Below are positions 36,654 through 47,230 of a stretch of DNA of 64,000 nucleotides, one piece after another; within the stretch, counting starts at the first letter, position 1; each line of letters starts with the position of its first letter. A program made the translations under genes and the position numbers. Origin of the DNA: Onchidella celtica (taxonomy: Eukaryota; Mollusca; Gastropoda; Systellommatophora; Onchidiidae); contig OZ007572.1 of the NCBI GenBank assembly GCA_963931925.1, positions 21,632,882 through 21,696,881 of the forward strand. Reading direction: 5' to 3'. The notes below the pieces were generated by a model, which ran no database searches, had not been told where the DNA came from, and saw only the letters and a list, made by a program, of their open reading frames with translations.

Positions 36654-37129
36654 AAATTAATATAAATTAAATGTAAATATTTTAAAGTACACATTGGGCC
36701 TTTCCTCTCCTTCTAATTACGAGAGTTTTCTTTTGTTTTCTTTTTTTTAATATTGTCATGAGTATGTCATACAGTATTGAATTTCCGAGTATGCTGATGT
36801 TGCCAAACATAGTAGATGGCATCTGGCACCATGCGGATCCGCATGTCTTTTGATGATTTAACAAGGACTCGATCTTGTAACAAAGGGTGGGAGAATTGTT
36901 TATGAGGGGTCCATAATGAATACTCACACCTGAGACCTACCAAATATAATCTAAGGATTCTATTTAGGATTCTTTCTGCACATACAATTTATGCGAAACT
37001 CCCGGTCGGGAACAAGGTTGATTAATGGAACTGTCGTAGGAAAAGCTGGCCAGTGCCGATATTTTAGTCAACGGCCTGTGACAGATGAGCTAGTTCCAGA
37101 CACAAAGGCTGTACTAAATGGCATCTTCG
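36654..37129. other. non-coding stretch
   Basis: No gene recognised. Confidence 0.5.
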
Positions 37130-37622
37130 GAAATAGCTTATATCACAGGAAAGCCGGTGTGCGACGCTCCTGCAGAATCATCAGGACTAGGAGATCTTTT
37201 ATGTGCGCCATGCCACACACCTGTACGGGGGATTCCTTCGTAGCCCCATGTCTTTTTTAGTTGGAGTCATTTTGGGCCATATAGCCAAAATACTCACAAT
37301 AGGCTTTTTAGTGACCAATTCGTGATCAATTTCCGTAAAACTTGTCCGTGGCCATTCTCAAACGAAAGGCAATAGTAACAGACATTGTCCGGAACAGATC
37401 TCTATGTCACAGAAAAACCAGTACTGTGCCAAGCTCCTGCAGAATCTCAGGACGGGGAGATCTTTAGTATCCAGCGTGTCATACACCTGTTAGGGGAATT
37501 CCATTATAGCCTATTTCTCTTTGGTAGGAGCCATTTGGATCTTTCAGTCAAAAGACTCGTAGTAGGCTTTTTAGAGACCAATTTGTGATCAGTTTCCGAA
37601 AAAGTTACCTTGGCCATTTCAC
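37130..37622. repeat. diverged tandem duplication, period about 264 bp
   Basis: Both copies contain CACAG.AAA.CC, GC(T/G)CCTGCAGAATC, AGGA(C).GGGAGATCTTT or a variant, CACACCTGTA/CATACACCTGTT, TAGGCTTTTTAG.GACCAATT and TGATCA.TTTCCG in the same order. Copy 1 runs from about 37135 to 37360 and copy 2 from about 37398 to 37622. The AGATCTTTTATGTGCGCCAT block resembles bodies of SINE-like repeats, but no polymerase III boxes are seen. Confidence 0.75.
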
Positions 37623-40600
37623 TAGGCCGACGAATCAGGCGTAATTCTAACCCTAATCCTAACCCTTGTCCCTTTCCAAAAATTCCCTGCGAAAAAAATT
37701 CAGTTGGCCACAATGCCTAAACATGCATTGCTTTTCTTTTTCATTGGCCTACATTTCAAATTGAGGCCTAAAGATTAAGCCGCTTGAGACATTCCAAGTT
37801 TTGGTTTCGTGAGAATGCTGTTAGAAACAGTCACAGAATCGTCAACCACTTTATTGTGGTAATTACGTTTGGCATTTTCATGTCTCTTACCCACCCGTAC
37901 TAATAAGTGAATATTTGCTAAATAACAAGCACGCTTAACGTTAACATATTGCACAAGCACAAAACACTGTAATTAAGCTTTCAGCCAAACTCTGAACTGA
38001 CTTCGTTGCGTTGGTTTGCTGGGTAATTATCGCGCTGAGCGACTTTTATGTATTTTCATGGTTGGGTTTCACAAAATATGTTATGAAAGTAGGGGCTTAT
38101 GTACGCTTATTTAGAGATACTTTAGAAAACAGATATCAGATCTCTTAGCCATGTGCGTAAGTGAGATTTAGACTCTTATTTATTTATGTATTTATATTTA
38201 ACCCTTTCAATACTGACAAGGCGTTGTTGTAAACGCCAGGCTTCTCCCTTGCTTTTAGGTTTCGGATTTCCGTTTTTCTTTTTCCCCGAAGACTGTCGTA
38301 TAATAGTTTGGTGCGTATGCGGGCCATCAAACTAAAAGATAACACATCCCCTCACGTAACTGGCATTGTTTATCTCTACTCTCAACCTACTCCGCTTGGA
38401 AAAAATAAAGAAGTGAATAAAACTTGAAACACAGATGAATATTCATTTCCGTGAACAGTCCTATGTTCTGAAGGTGGAAAGCGATCCCCACCCACTCCCT
38501 CTTCTGTTCTTTCATTCCCCCCCCCCCTCCCCCGAGGGCTGCCTGATGCTACGGCGGCCTTACTTCTAGCCTACGTACATGTAAACATGCTGTCATCAAC
38601 AATCCGCCATTGTGAGCTCTAGGGAAACGCTCAATCCCCATCGTATCATAATATACACAATGTTTTTTTTTTCGCAATCTGGCAGGGGGGAATGAGTGCA
38701 GTTCGAAGTATTTGTTGCAAGTGGCCACAAAGGCACAGAGCAAGATGGGATAGTCAGATTTAGAGAAAGAATTTTCAAAACATGTTGACACGGTGTTCAG
38801 AATCACCTCACAGTATATTGTCAGCACAGACTGGCATTCCATCCGGTACGGTTTGTATTTGGGGTTTATTCAGAAATGTTGAAATCCTGAAATCCTGTTT
38901 ACATTAATTTAGATCCAGCTATTTCTGTTATTTAAAGACGTGATTTATTTAATATGCTTACTTGCAGGAGGGATTTATCCCCGCAATGCAGATGGTGACG
39001 AACACGGGTTATGTTAATATGAAATACATTACGTTATCATCTAATTATGACAATGTACTGCGCACAACAGAAAAGATCAGATCAGATAATTGTCACTTTA
39101 TCTCATGTCGAAAATTGTCTTTCACAGAGCGTTTGAGAGCACGTACATGGCACACACATGGTACGCATCATTACAATAACTTATAGTCACTCAATAAACT
39201 AAATAAATTATATGTAACAGGTGTATTATATGAAGTAACGGGGTAAGGAATCTTAGTGGAGTATGACACGCATCTAGGTATAATGTCTTGTTGAGGCCAA
39301 ACTGGCGGAGGACAAAAAAGATCTCCTATATCTTTTTCAAATACAATACAACGCATGGCGCACATTTTTCTGCCCAGTCCTCAGTTTTTAATTTCTTTCT
39401 ACTGTCCACTGATTTTCAGTTGGCAGAGTTGGTGACTAGATTCTATATGGCGGGTTTACGAACTAAAAATCTCTGCATCGTGTCGGGGATCCGCTTTGAT
39501 TTCTGTTGTTGCCAAATAATGTTCTTTACCTGAGCGAACGCATGCTGTTAGAACGGAGACAGATTCTTGGTAATTGTATGCGTCCTGGGAGCTCAATGCT
39601 ATTCGGATCACCGCGACCTCTTATGAAAGATGAGGTGGAAGGAGGAGAGAGATAAGGAAAGAAGAAAATACGGAACGTTCCGATGATGTTTGTCTGTATT
39701 GTACGTTGTGATCCCGAACTACCTCTTGCAAGAAAGAACAAAAGTAGCTGTTCATCTCGGGTAACAGATTACCCTTGAGACTTATCTTTTGTTAGAGATC
39801 AGTCTTACCGTGACAGGCTTGTTTTGTTAGAGGGCATTGTGTTTCGCAGGGAATCGATCCTACCTGAGAGTGGCACAGTGATGCGAGAGGCATTAAACAA
39901 AGCTAGCGACAGACAGGTCGCAGGTTACATGTGAAATCTTGTCAATGATTTACAGTGCTTTCACTTTTATAACCTACATTGATTCTGGCAATGAGAGACA
40001 GATAGAGAGAAGAGAAAGAACTCGTGGACAGAATGAATGGAACTCCCAGGTAGATTTTGTTCACCTGGACAACTGAACAAGCCTGAGATCTTTTATCTGC
40101 GAATTGTTTCTATAACCCCAGCCTTAGCCGATCAAACTCTCTCTTTTCCCCTTCTATTAAGCAGTTATACCTTTTGAGTGTGAACATATCCCACCCTCCT
40201 CCTTTTTGGTGCATGCTTGCTACTGCAGATGATCATAAATTTAGGTGCTAACCATACGGGAATTAATCAGTTCCACCTGAACCCAGACCGATTTCCACCA
40301 AGCACTGATCGCTGTTCGCAGCGCAAAGTTTCAAAATATCACGACATCCCATAGCGATTATGATAAGCGCAGCAGGAATTATCGGCGGTCCTATCGCCTG
40401 TTCGCTGGCATGTACTCGTAATTTGTACACAAATGAGGTGGCCTCGAGCAGGAGAGATCACAAATAACAGCTGTAAGTGGTTATGTTTGTTTATTTATTT
40501 GCTCCACAGGACAGTGCCAGTCTTTAATTGCATGCGTTGTCAAACAACGGTACTTACCGTCGCTTCAGTGCAAGAAGTGATTATGCTCATTCTTTGTGAA

Positions 40601-40887
40601 GCAGGAGATAAGCACTTCTTGAACTGAACCGACCTTATGGCGGCTACCAATTATCTAGCAGCCACATTTATGCCCACATTTCTTTCTGTTGTCTTTCATC
40701 TGCCCGTCTTGTGTCAGTTACACTTTGTCTCAATATCCTTATCTTCCCCACCTCCCACCTACCTCACTTAAATAAATACTTATTATAAAAGTATGGGGGA
40801 GTACAAAGTGTATATGCGTTTTATTGCAAAACACGGTGGCCGTATGAAGAGACGAGGAAGACTTAAGGAAGTTATTATCATCATATT
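37623..40887. other. non-coding stretch
   Basis: No gene or bounded element recognised in about 3.2 kb. A C run is at about 38517-38527. A few CCTAACCC-like words near 37650 are too short to be telomeric. Confidence 0.5.
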
Positions 40888-41194
40888 TTAATGGAGCTAA
40901 AGGGTGAACCTGTAATCACCAAAAGCATCATGACTAAGCGACCAAAAATTATGAACTTTTAGGTGTTGCCTCAAAATTTGACAAGATACTACGTTGACAC
41001 ATCCAGGTTTTGGAAAAATTTCTGTATTTTATATTATTTATTTTCTTTTTTTTTTTTTAAGCCCCGAAAGAAGAGACACATATTCGTCCAGCAGAATTGG
41101 AAGATTTGTTCTGTGTCTCTCTTCACACATTGCTGGTCGAATGTCAACTTTAAATATCACATCTGTGTATTCTCTGAGACAACGGACCGACTAG
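40888..41194 (+). repeat. dispersed repeat N, copy 1
   Basis: Aligns with 48717-49036 along its whole length: TAATGGAGCTA, AGGGTGAAC, GACCAAAAATTATGAA, CATTGCT.GTCGAA and ATCACATCTGTGTAT/ATATT blocks in order. A T run at about 41047-41059 is private to this copy. The LINE tail starts right at its right end. Confidence 0.75.
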
Positions 41195-43455
41195 TAATAA
41201 TAATAGTTCGTCCATCAGGTATGATGATGACCTTAACAACACCAGAGGAATAAAGAACAGAAATTGTTGAGAATTTCAACACATGGACAATAAAGAGAAC
41301 TAAAGGACACAGAGGACAGAATGGAAAGACTGTTCTTTCATGACTTATGGCTTCTCATGTGACTGATAAGTCCTATTTTTGCCCTGCAGACCCTTCCGCA
41401 TAAATGACAAGAGTGCTCCGTTGGTTCAGTACCACTGGGCCTTTTCTTGCGCCGTTCTCTTTTTTTGATAGCCTGCTGGACTCTGTCAGCTTCCCATGCT
41501 TTGCTGCCTCTGGTAAGGGCCGCCCCCCAATTTGCACGATCAAGCGAGAGCTTTTCCCACTCACTCACATCAATGGCAAAGGCCTTCAGTGATTGCTTGA
41601 GAGTGTCTTTGTAACGTCTCTTTGGGGCCCCAACATTCCTCGTTCCATTGGAGAGCTCAGAGAAGAAGATTTGCTTAGGGAGTCTGGAGTCGGGCATTCT
41701 GACAACATGTCCTGCCCAACGTAGCTGAATTTTTTTCAGGTGGCAGAAGATGCTCAATTCCTTGGCACGATTGAGGACCTCAGTGTCTGGAATTTTATCC
41801 TGCCATTTGGTCCTTAGGATCTTTCTAAGGCAGGCCAGATGAAAGTGATTTAGCTTTCTGGCATGCGATTGGTACACTGTCCAGGTTTCAGCCCCATAGA
41901 GTAGGGTGGGAAGGACCACAGCATTGTACACTTTCAGCTCAGTGTCTGTGCGAAGGCCGGCAACATCCCACACTCTCTTTCGAAGCCTGCCAAATGCAGA
42001 GCTGGCTTTGCTGATTCTTGAGAGAATTTCAGTATCAACACGAGCCGCGGAAGACAGTGTACTGCCAAGATAGGTGAAGTTCTCCGACACCTTCAGAAGA
42101 CTGTCATGGACTTTGATATTTGGGGTCACAGGATACTTGTCGTCTGGAGTAGGCTGATGGAGCACTTCCGTCTTCTTTGTGCTTATTGTGAGGCCAAAGT
42201 TGTCACAGGCACTAGAGAACTTATCAACACAGTTTTGCATGCTATCCTCATCGTGTGCCAGAAGTGCACAATCATCAGCAAATAATAGGTCACAGACTTG
42301 AGTACTTTTGGTTTTGGTTTTTGCCTGAAGTCTGCTGAGGTTGAATAGACTGCCATCAGTTCGGTACTTGATGCTTACCCCTTGAGGAGGAGAGCTAAAG
42401 GCTTCTTGTAGCATTGCAGAGAACATGATGCTGAACAGAGTTGGGGCTAAGACACAACCCTGTTTTACCCCATTTGTGACAGCAAAGGGCTCTGAAACAC
42501 TGCCGTTGCTTTTGACTGCAGCTTGCATGCCATCATGAAACTGGCGCACTATTGTGATGAATTCGGGTGGACACCCAAACTTCGCCAAGATTTTCCAGAG
42601 GCCTTCACGACACACTGTGTCAAATGCTTTTGTGAGGTCAACAAATGTGATATACAGCGCTTTATTTTGTTCCATGCATTTTTCCTGAATCTGTCTGGCA
42701 GCAAAAATCATATCCGCCGTTCCCCTCTCTTTACGAAAGCCACATTGGCTCTCGGGAAGCAAGTCATTTGACGAGAGGTGATCAAGAAGGCGATTCAGAA
42801 GCATTCTTGCCAATATTTTGCCAGCAATTGAAAGTAGAGAGATTCCCCGATGGTTGTCACAGACTTGGCTGTCCCCTTTGTTTTTGTACAGATGGATGAT
42901 TGAAGCATCTTTGAAGTCCTGTGGCAGCTTCCCTGCTTTCAACATATGATTGAACAACTCGGTCAACCTTTCAATAAGCTTTTCTCCACCGAAGGCATAC
43001 ACCTCAGCAGGAATTGAATCCACGCCTGGTGATTTGTTACAGGACATCTGATTTGTGGCAGTTCGGGTCTCATTTGCTGTGAATGGCTTGGCAAGAGCTG
43101 CATTAATAGGAGTCTGAGGGAGGCGGTCAATGGACTCAGTATTTATATTTGATGGCCGATTTAGCACACCTCCGAAATGTTCTGCCCAACGCTGAATTAT
43201 GGCATTCAATTCAACAATGCGTGTTGAACCATCTGACGCAAGAAGTGGCGTAGTGCCAGAGCGGGATGGTCCAAACACAGCTCGGAGGCTCTCAAAAAAC
43301 TTTCTAGTGTTGTTTGTGTCGGCATATTTCTGAGTTTCTCTTACTCGCTCTTCAAGCCAGTTATTTTTCATTTTCCTCAGCTTCTTCTGGAGTACACCCT
43401 TACATGCAGGCAGTGCATCAGCTTTTGCTGTGGAAGAGGGGTCACTGCAGTGATT
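41195..43455 (-). mobile_element. 5'-truncated non-LTR retrotransposon (LINE)
   Basis: The element reads on the minus strand from about 43455 to 41195. Family-like linker sequence is open upstream of the first Met back to about 43452, where a stop and unrelated sequence begin; the apurinic endonuclease half is missing. This is the usual 5' truncation of target-primed reverse transcription. The 3' end has a ~130-bp untranslated tail ending in short ATT repeats (41191-41206) rather than poly-A, as in several non-LTR clades. No target duplication was found. Confidence 0.88.
41338..43371 (-). CDS. LINE reverse transcriptase, N-terminally truncated, open frame
   Basis: 677 codons from the first ATG, uninterrupted to TGA. 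Reverse transcriptase copies element RNA into DNA at a nick. Visible in order: a linker with KYADTNNTRKFF (residues 15-26), RT block starting KSPGVDSIPAEVY (about 113-125), SIIHLYKNKGD (157-167), NHRGISLLS (173-181), catalytic Asp245 in ITFVDLTKAFD, GVKQGCVLAPTLF (301-313), and the FADD box (364-367). After the thumb comes YGAETWTVY (492-500), a RWAGHVVRMP stretch (551-560), and a terminal C2H2-like finger with Cys655, Cys658, His671 and His675. Full elements of this type also carry an N-terminal endonuclease, absent here. The clade is probably RTE- or Ingi-like by the C-terminal sequence; I could not settle it. An intact frame implies a recent copy, though without endonuclease or its 5' promoter it is unlikely to move on its own. 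Confidence 0.93.
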   Translation of the reverse strand: MKNNWLEERVRETQKYADTNNTRKFFESLRAVFGPSRSGTTPLLASDGSTRIVELNAIIQRWAEHFGGVLNRPSNINTESIDRLPQTPINAALAKPFTANETRTATNQMSCNKSPGVDSIPAEVYAFGGEKLIERLTELFNHMLKAGKLPQDFKDASIIHLYKNKGDSQVCDNHRGISLLSIAGKILARMLLNRLLDHLSSNDLLPESQCGFRKERGTADMIFAARQIQEKCMEQNKALYITFVDLTKAFDTVCREGLWKILAKFGCPPEFITIVRQFHDGMQAAVKSNGSVSEPFAVTNGVKQGCVLAPTLFSIMFSAMLQEAFSSPPQGVSIKYRTDGSLFNLSRLQAKTKTKSTQVCDLLFADDCALLAHDEDSMQNCVDKFSSACDNFGLTISTKKTEVLHQPTPDDKYPVTPNIKVHDSLLKVSENFTYLGSTLSSAARVDTEILSRISKASSAFGRLRKRVWDVAGLRTDTELKVYNAVVLPTLLYGAETWTVYQSHARKLNHFHLACLRKILRTKWQDKIPDTEVLNRAKELSIFCHLKKIQLRWAGHVVRMPDSRLPKQIFFSELSNGTRNVGAPKRRYKDTLKQSLKAFAIDVSEWEKLSLDRANWGAALTRGSKAWEADRVQQAIKKRERRKKRPSGTEPTEHSCHLCGRVCRAKIGLISHMRSHKS

Positions 43456-43980
43456 GGCTGATTATGCCAGACAAATGAATTTATCTGGGGCTCAAAATAA
43501 GGCCCGCTATTGTAGATTATGATAATAGCTTGTCTAATAAACCGTTCGATCTTACCACACAAGAAAAGGAGGCGGGGGGAGAGGGGGTAAATGATGAATG
43601 CTCGAATTAGATTACGAAAAGGTCGAGGCTGCTAACCTACACGTGATGATGCACAAAATCCATTTTTAATTTGGGTAGATCATGTCGTTGTAAGTGCTGC
43701 AGAGATACCTAGGTTTCGTTTATCGTTCATGTACATTTTGAAGCACGTATCCCTGTAGAATCGCTTATGTATATTACACAATCATGAACGGATCTTGTTG
43801 GACTTCTGTTGCTATGGTTGCTTATCCTTGTTTTGTTGTAGTTTGCCAGTGAACAATCACCAAACCCCCTCACCCTTACTTTCACACACGCTAGCCTGCC
43901 CCTCTCAAGAATTTTTTTTTTTTTTTAGTATCTGAGATGAAAATAATCTGGAGGTTCAGGTACTACCAAAGCATTAGGCC
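43456..43980. other. non-coding stretch
   Basis: No gene recognised; a T run lies at about 43911-43926. Confidence 0.5.
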
Positions 43981-44192
43981 AGTGTCACACTGAGACTGTT
44001 TTGTCTCACTGCACGAGGTCTCTTTTTCCGCCAGCGGACTCGAGACAATTTCAACGCATCTGAAATAGTGTGACAGATTTGTTTCAGTCGCGCTGATGCG
44101 CGAAGCCATGTTTAACTCCGTAGTGCACATCTCACATTAAAGCTGAGACCAAACCAGTCTTGACTCAGTGCGCCATCAGTGCACTATAAGAA
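43981..44192 (+). mobile_element. MITE family H, copy 1
   Basis: One of three copies within 2.7 kb, all in the same orientation. The left end CACACTGAGACTGTTTTGTC and the right end, inverse GGCGCACTGAGTCAAGACTG, form an imperfect inverted repeat. The shared core holds TTTAACTCC.TAGT.CAC. No coding capacity. Confidence 0.72.
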
Positions 44193-45409
44193 CCATTTTG
44201 AGGACGAGACGCAAAGCGATTTCTGTCCTCTCCCCGCGCCAGAGTTCAGCTGTTGATGTGCTTTGCGAATGAGGTCGCCCTCGAGAGAGTAGGTCTGTTT
44301 TTGTAATCTGAACTTGCGTCATCGAACGGCAGCGCCGTGTTTTTTCAGGTAGACTGCCAGGTGGTGGCGGAGATTTTTGGAATGTTTAAAATTATTTATG
44401 TGCTTTGTTTTTGACAACAGGCCTTTAAAAAATGCAGGGCGTGAGCGATTTTGCACTGAGTGGAAGTAATTCTTTAGGGAAACTCGATAACTTTATTTGG
44501 TATCGGTTTTCCTTCACAAGTTTATCTCAACCCAGTTAACTGGTTTGTAACAGATTCTCTCGATTGGTATATTCCGTTTTGGTGTTAGATTGAAATGCAT
44601 GCTCAGAAAATATCACTATCAAGTTCAGGGCAGTAATTCTCGACTCCATGAAGCCAGCAGCTCACAGTTTAATGGGTAAAATAAAAAATGTAAAAAAACA
44701 ACAACAAACCGCACTTACATTATTAAACCCACCACATGGGATCAACAACCCCCATATCCCTTTCCCCCAGAGCGCTGACCTCCGTTCCGTTTGACCATCA
44801 TGTATCAATTACAAATATATACATGCAGCAGTTTTTTTATGTGCAGCGTATGCATGTGGATTTGCACGCATACATGTCATGCCTTGTGCATTCAGGGATC
44901 TTTCCCCCTCCCCGTCTCCTCTTCCCCAGCCCGCTTGCTGTAGTTGCTTTGTAAGCTGAGGGAATTTTTAGTCTTTCCTTGTTATTGGTTGAAGTTAATG
45001 GGATAGCCCTGATACAATTGTATAGCGTATTTTGGAATGAATGCGCCGTGTTTGAGGCTCAGGCCCCGGATCAATTCCCTGCCCAAGGATCGCATTATCC
45101 AGTAATTATGCGCATGTTTGTCGTGACAATGCATTTTTGTTCCGTTTCGTTAAAAGCATTTCTAGTAATAATGCCATGAAAATTTCGCCCCAGATTCATC
45201 TCTGCTGCATCAATGTTTTTTTGCGTGCTATTTGACGTTTTGCATTACAGTTTTGTATGAATGTGCATTATCCGGCAAGATTGACATTACTCATAATTAT
45301 TATATAGGGATGGAAATAGCACGGCCCCTGTGCCGGTACGTGGATGGAGTCAGAGCATTACCTGGACAAACATAAATAATTGTAGAAAATGTGTGCCGGA
45401 GCAATAGCT

Positions 45410-45412
<3 letters not shown>
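44193..45412. other. non-coding stretch
   Basis: No gene recognised. Confidence 0.5.
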
Positions 45413-45459
<47 letters not shown>

Positions 45460-45480
45460 CTCTCCCTCCTTCTCTCTCTA
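45413..45480. repeat. (CT)n microsatellite
   Basis: A pure CT run of about 45 bases followed by imperfect CT/CCT units. Confidence 0.93.
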
Positions 45481-45600
45481 TTGCCCGTACTGATTTTGTC
45501 AGGCGCCATTCACCTGTGTGCAACAGTGACGTGCGTACAATGGGAAGCAGCTTGACTTAATTACATGTAGTGAAACTATGATAATCATTTAGACCAGAAG

Positions 45601-45765
45601 CGCCCTGAATCAAGTTTGTTTGCGTCGTCTTGACAGAGATTTGAGCGTTCTCTGAATCAACCAGGGAGACAAACCTGTTTCGTTCTCACCAGTGCACGAG
45701 TTCCCGTTTAACTCCGTTGTCCACATCACACTAAAACTGAAATTTGACATAGTGCGCACTACTGA
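45601..45765 (+). mobile_element. MITE family H, copy 2
   Basis: Aligns with copies 1 and 3: GAATCAA, GAGGGA-type/AGGGAGACAAACC, TTTCGTTCTCACCAGTGC, CCCGTTTAACTCCGTTGTCCAC. Terminal repeats are weaker here (AAGTTTGTTTGCGTC against its inverse partner near AATTTGACATAGTGC). Confidence 0.65.
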
Positions 45766-45884
45766 CCGAGATTTGGTATTATAATGTCATGCACTTATTT
45801 ATAGTAATACTTTACGGCATTTCCTGACCCAAACACCAGAAACTGCGAAGACTTCATTGTAATATTACAGTTACTCGTGACACA

Positions 45885-45995
45885 GCGGATGGTTGTGGGA
45901 GCTTCTGGTAGGATCTCCTTCTTCTGTCCTATCGTGCTGTTACATTTTGTCTGTCGTCTCGTTTTTTCCCAGCACAATGTGGTCGTTATCTCGTC
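45885..45995 (+). repeat. dispersed repeat M, copy 2
   Basis: Partner of 23238-23350; shared blocks GCTTCTGGTAGGAT, CTATCGTGCTGTT, CATTTTGTCTGTCGTCTCG and GTCGTTATCTCGT. Confidence 0.5.
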
Positions 45996-46178
45996 CACAC
46001 GCTTTCTCCAAACTCTTAACTCAAAACTAACGACACAGGCTGCATTAGCATCATACTATTCAAAGGGTTGGTGTTTGCTTAATAGGTAGAATGCGCATGG
46101 CGTCACAGATTGTTTATGTTTTGTTTATCCACCGCTAAAGATGGCCGGTGGATCAGCTGATTAGTGTAACTTTCAGAT

Positions 46179-46447
46179 ATGTCTAAGCGGTTAAAATGCT
46201 CGATAGTTGCATTGTAGTTGATTGTTATGACAATAGAAAGGATGAATCCAAGCTGATCACATTCCCTACCATCCGTGTAAACAAAAGAAAGGAAGTGAAA
46301 GAACTGATCGAATGTCTCCCATTGAACGTGTACACACGTGCCGTTATTTACTGTAGCGACCTACTTTTAGCTCGCCTCTGGTTGCTTGGTGGCCCGCATT
46401 GCAAATCAGCCAACGAATCAAAATCAACGTCACAATCGCCATGGTGA
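46179..46447 (+). pseudogene. possible THAP zinc-finger remnant
   Basis: ATG 46179 begins MSKRLKCSIV, then a frame break. The overlapping frame (46196-46447) continues with DCYDNRKDESKLITFPTI and, about 43 residues after its Cys, YTRAVIYCSD. THAP domains have the pattern C-x2-4-C, a conserved FP, and a final C-x2-H about 35-50 residues on; the FP and spacing fit, but the final His reads Leu and the first Cys pair straddles the break. THAP domains bind DNA and occur in P-type transposases and host regulators. The match is by eye and could be chance; the TAG in the upper frame shows that if it was ever coding it is now dead. The fragment lies between two family-H MITEs. Confidence 0.35.
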
Positions 46448-46530
46448 TGCGTAGGTCCGGACACTAAAGATGATTGATATGTGTGTTCTACCTATAGAAT
46501 GGCCCGCCGTAGCCTCCTATAAGGCAAACA

Positions 46531-46698
46531 GCGCACCGAGTCAAGTCTGTTTTGCGTCAGTTTTGCCTCACATTTGAAATTCGATTGAATCAACTAGCGA
46601 GGGAAACTGGTTTCAGTCTCACGAGTGTGCGGGGCCTCGTTTAACTCCATAGTCCACGATTCGAAACCGAGGCAAAACAGATCAACTTAGTACACTGT
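46531..46698 (+). mobile_element. MITE family H, copy 3
   Basis: The left end CACCGAGTCAAGTCTGTTTT and the right end, inverse GTGTACTAAGTTGATCTGTT, form an imperfect inverted repeat. The core shares GAATCAAC, GAGGGAAACTGGTTTCAGTC, CTCACGAGTGTGCG and TTTAACTCCATAGTCCAC with the other copies. Confidence 0.72.
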
Positions 46699-47018
46699 GG
46701 GCCCAACTTTTACTCGTTGCTCATAGCGATGAGCCAGTTTGGGGCGATCACGGTGCTGATGGTGAAAAGGCCGACAGGCCGGCCATTGGGTTGATTCAAA
46801 GACTGCACGACACTCTTTCAGTATATTTGATAGTTCAGTATAAAACCCTAATTTTAAACGGCATGTCACCGGGCGAGTTAAGGCTCCATGCTACATGTTG
46901 GCCAAGTTCACAGGACATGAACATATCATAAGAGCCCAATGGTCTAATGGTCCTGAATACATGTATTACCACCGGCACAGAAACACGTTCATTGACATGG
47001 GCATATTATGGCGACTTT

Positions 47019-47230
47019 AGATCTTGTTGGTTCCAACTCCACTCTTTGCACAACTGAGAAATTGGGCATTAAACATGTGTGGCTTTAGTATTATGATGAG
47101 TCAGAATAAATCGGAACTGTGAAACAACTAATTTTAAACAAGTGTCAAAGTGTGCAATTTGTTATACTTCTTCTACATATTAAAAGTTCTCCGGTTAAAA
47201 AAAAAAATGGAGATAGAACAAACAAGAACT
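47019..47230 (+). mobile_element. MITE family A, copy 3
   Basis: Aligns with copy 1: GTTCCAACTCCACT, TTTGCACAACTGAGAAATT, CGGAACTGTGAAACAAC, ATTTTAAACAAGTGTCAAAG, then AGAACAAACAAGAACT at the right end. A deletion of about 20 bases removes GTGCCACAACGC. Length about 212 bp. Confidence 0.8.

Noticed and set aside
37640..37670. Telomere-like CCTAACCC words
   Set aside because: Only about three imperfect units; chance or ordinary low complexity.
43377..43562. A 61-codon minus frame just upstream of the LINE frame
   Set aside because: It is out of frame with the LINE linker and matches nothing in the family; it is a shadow.
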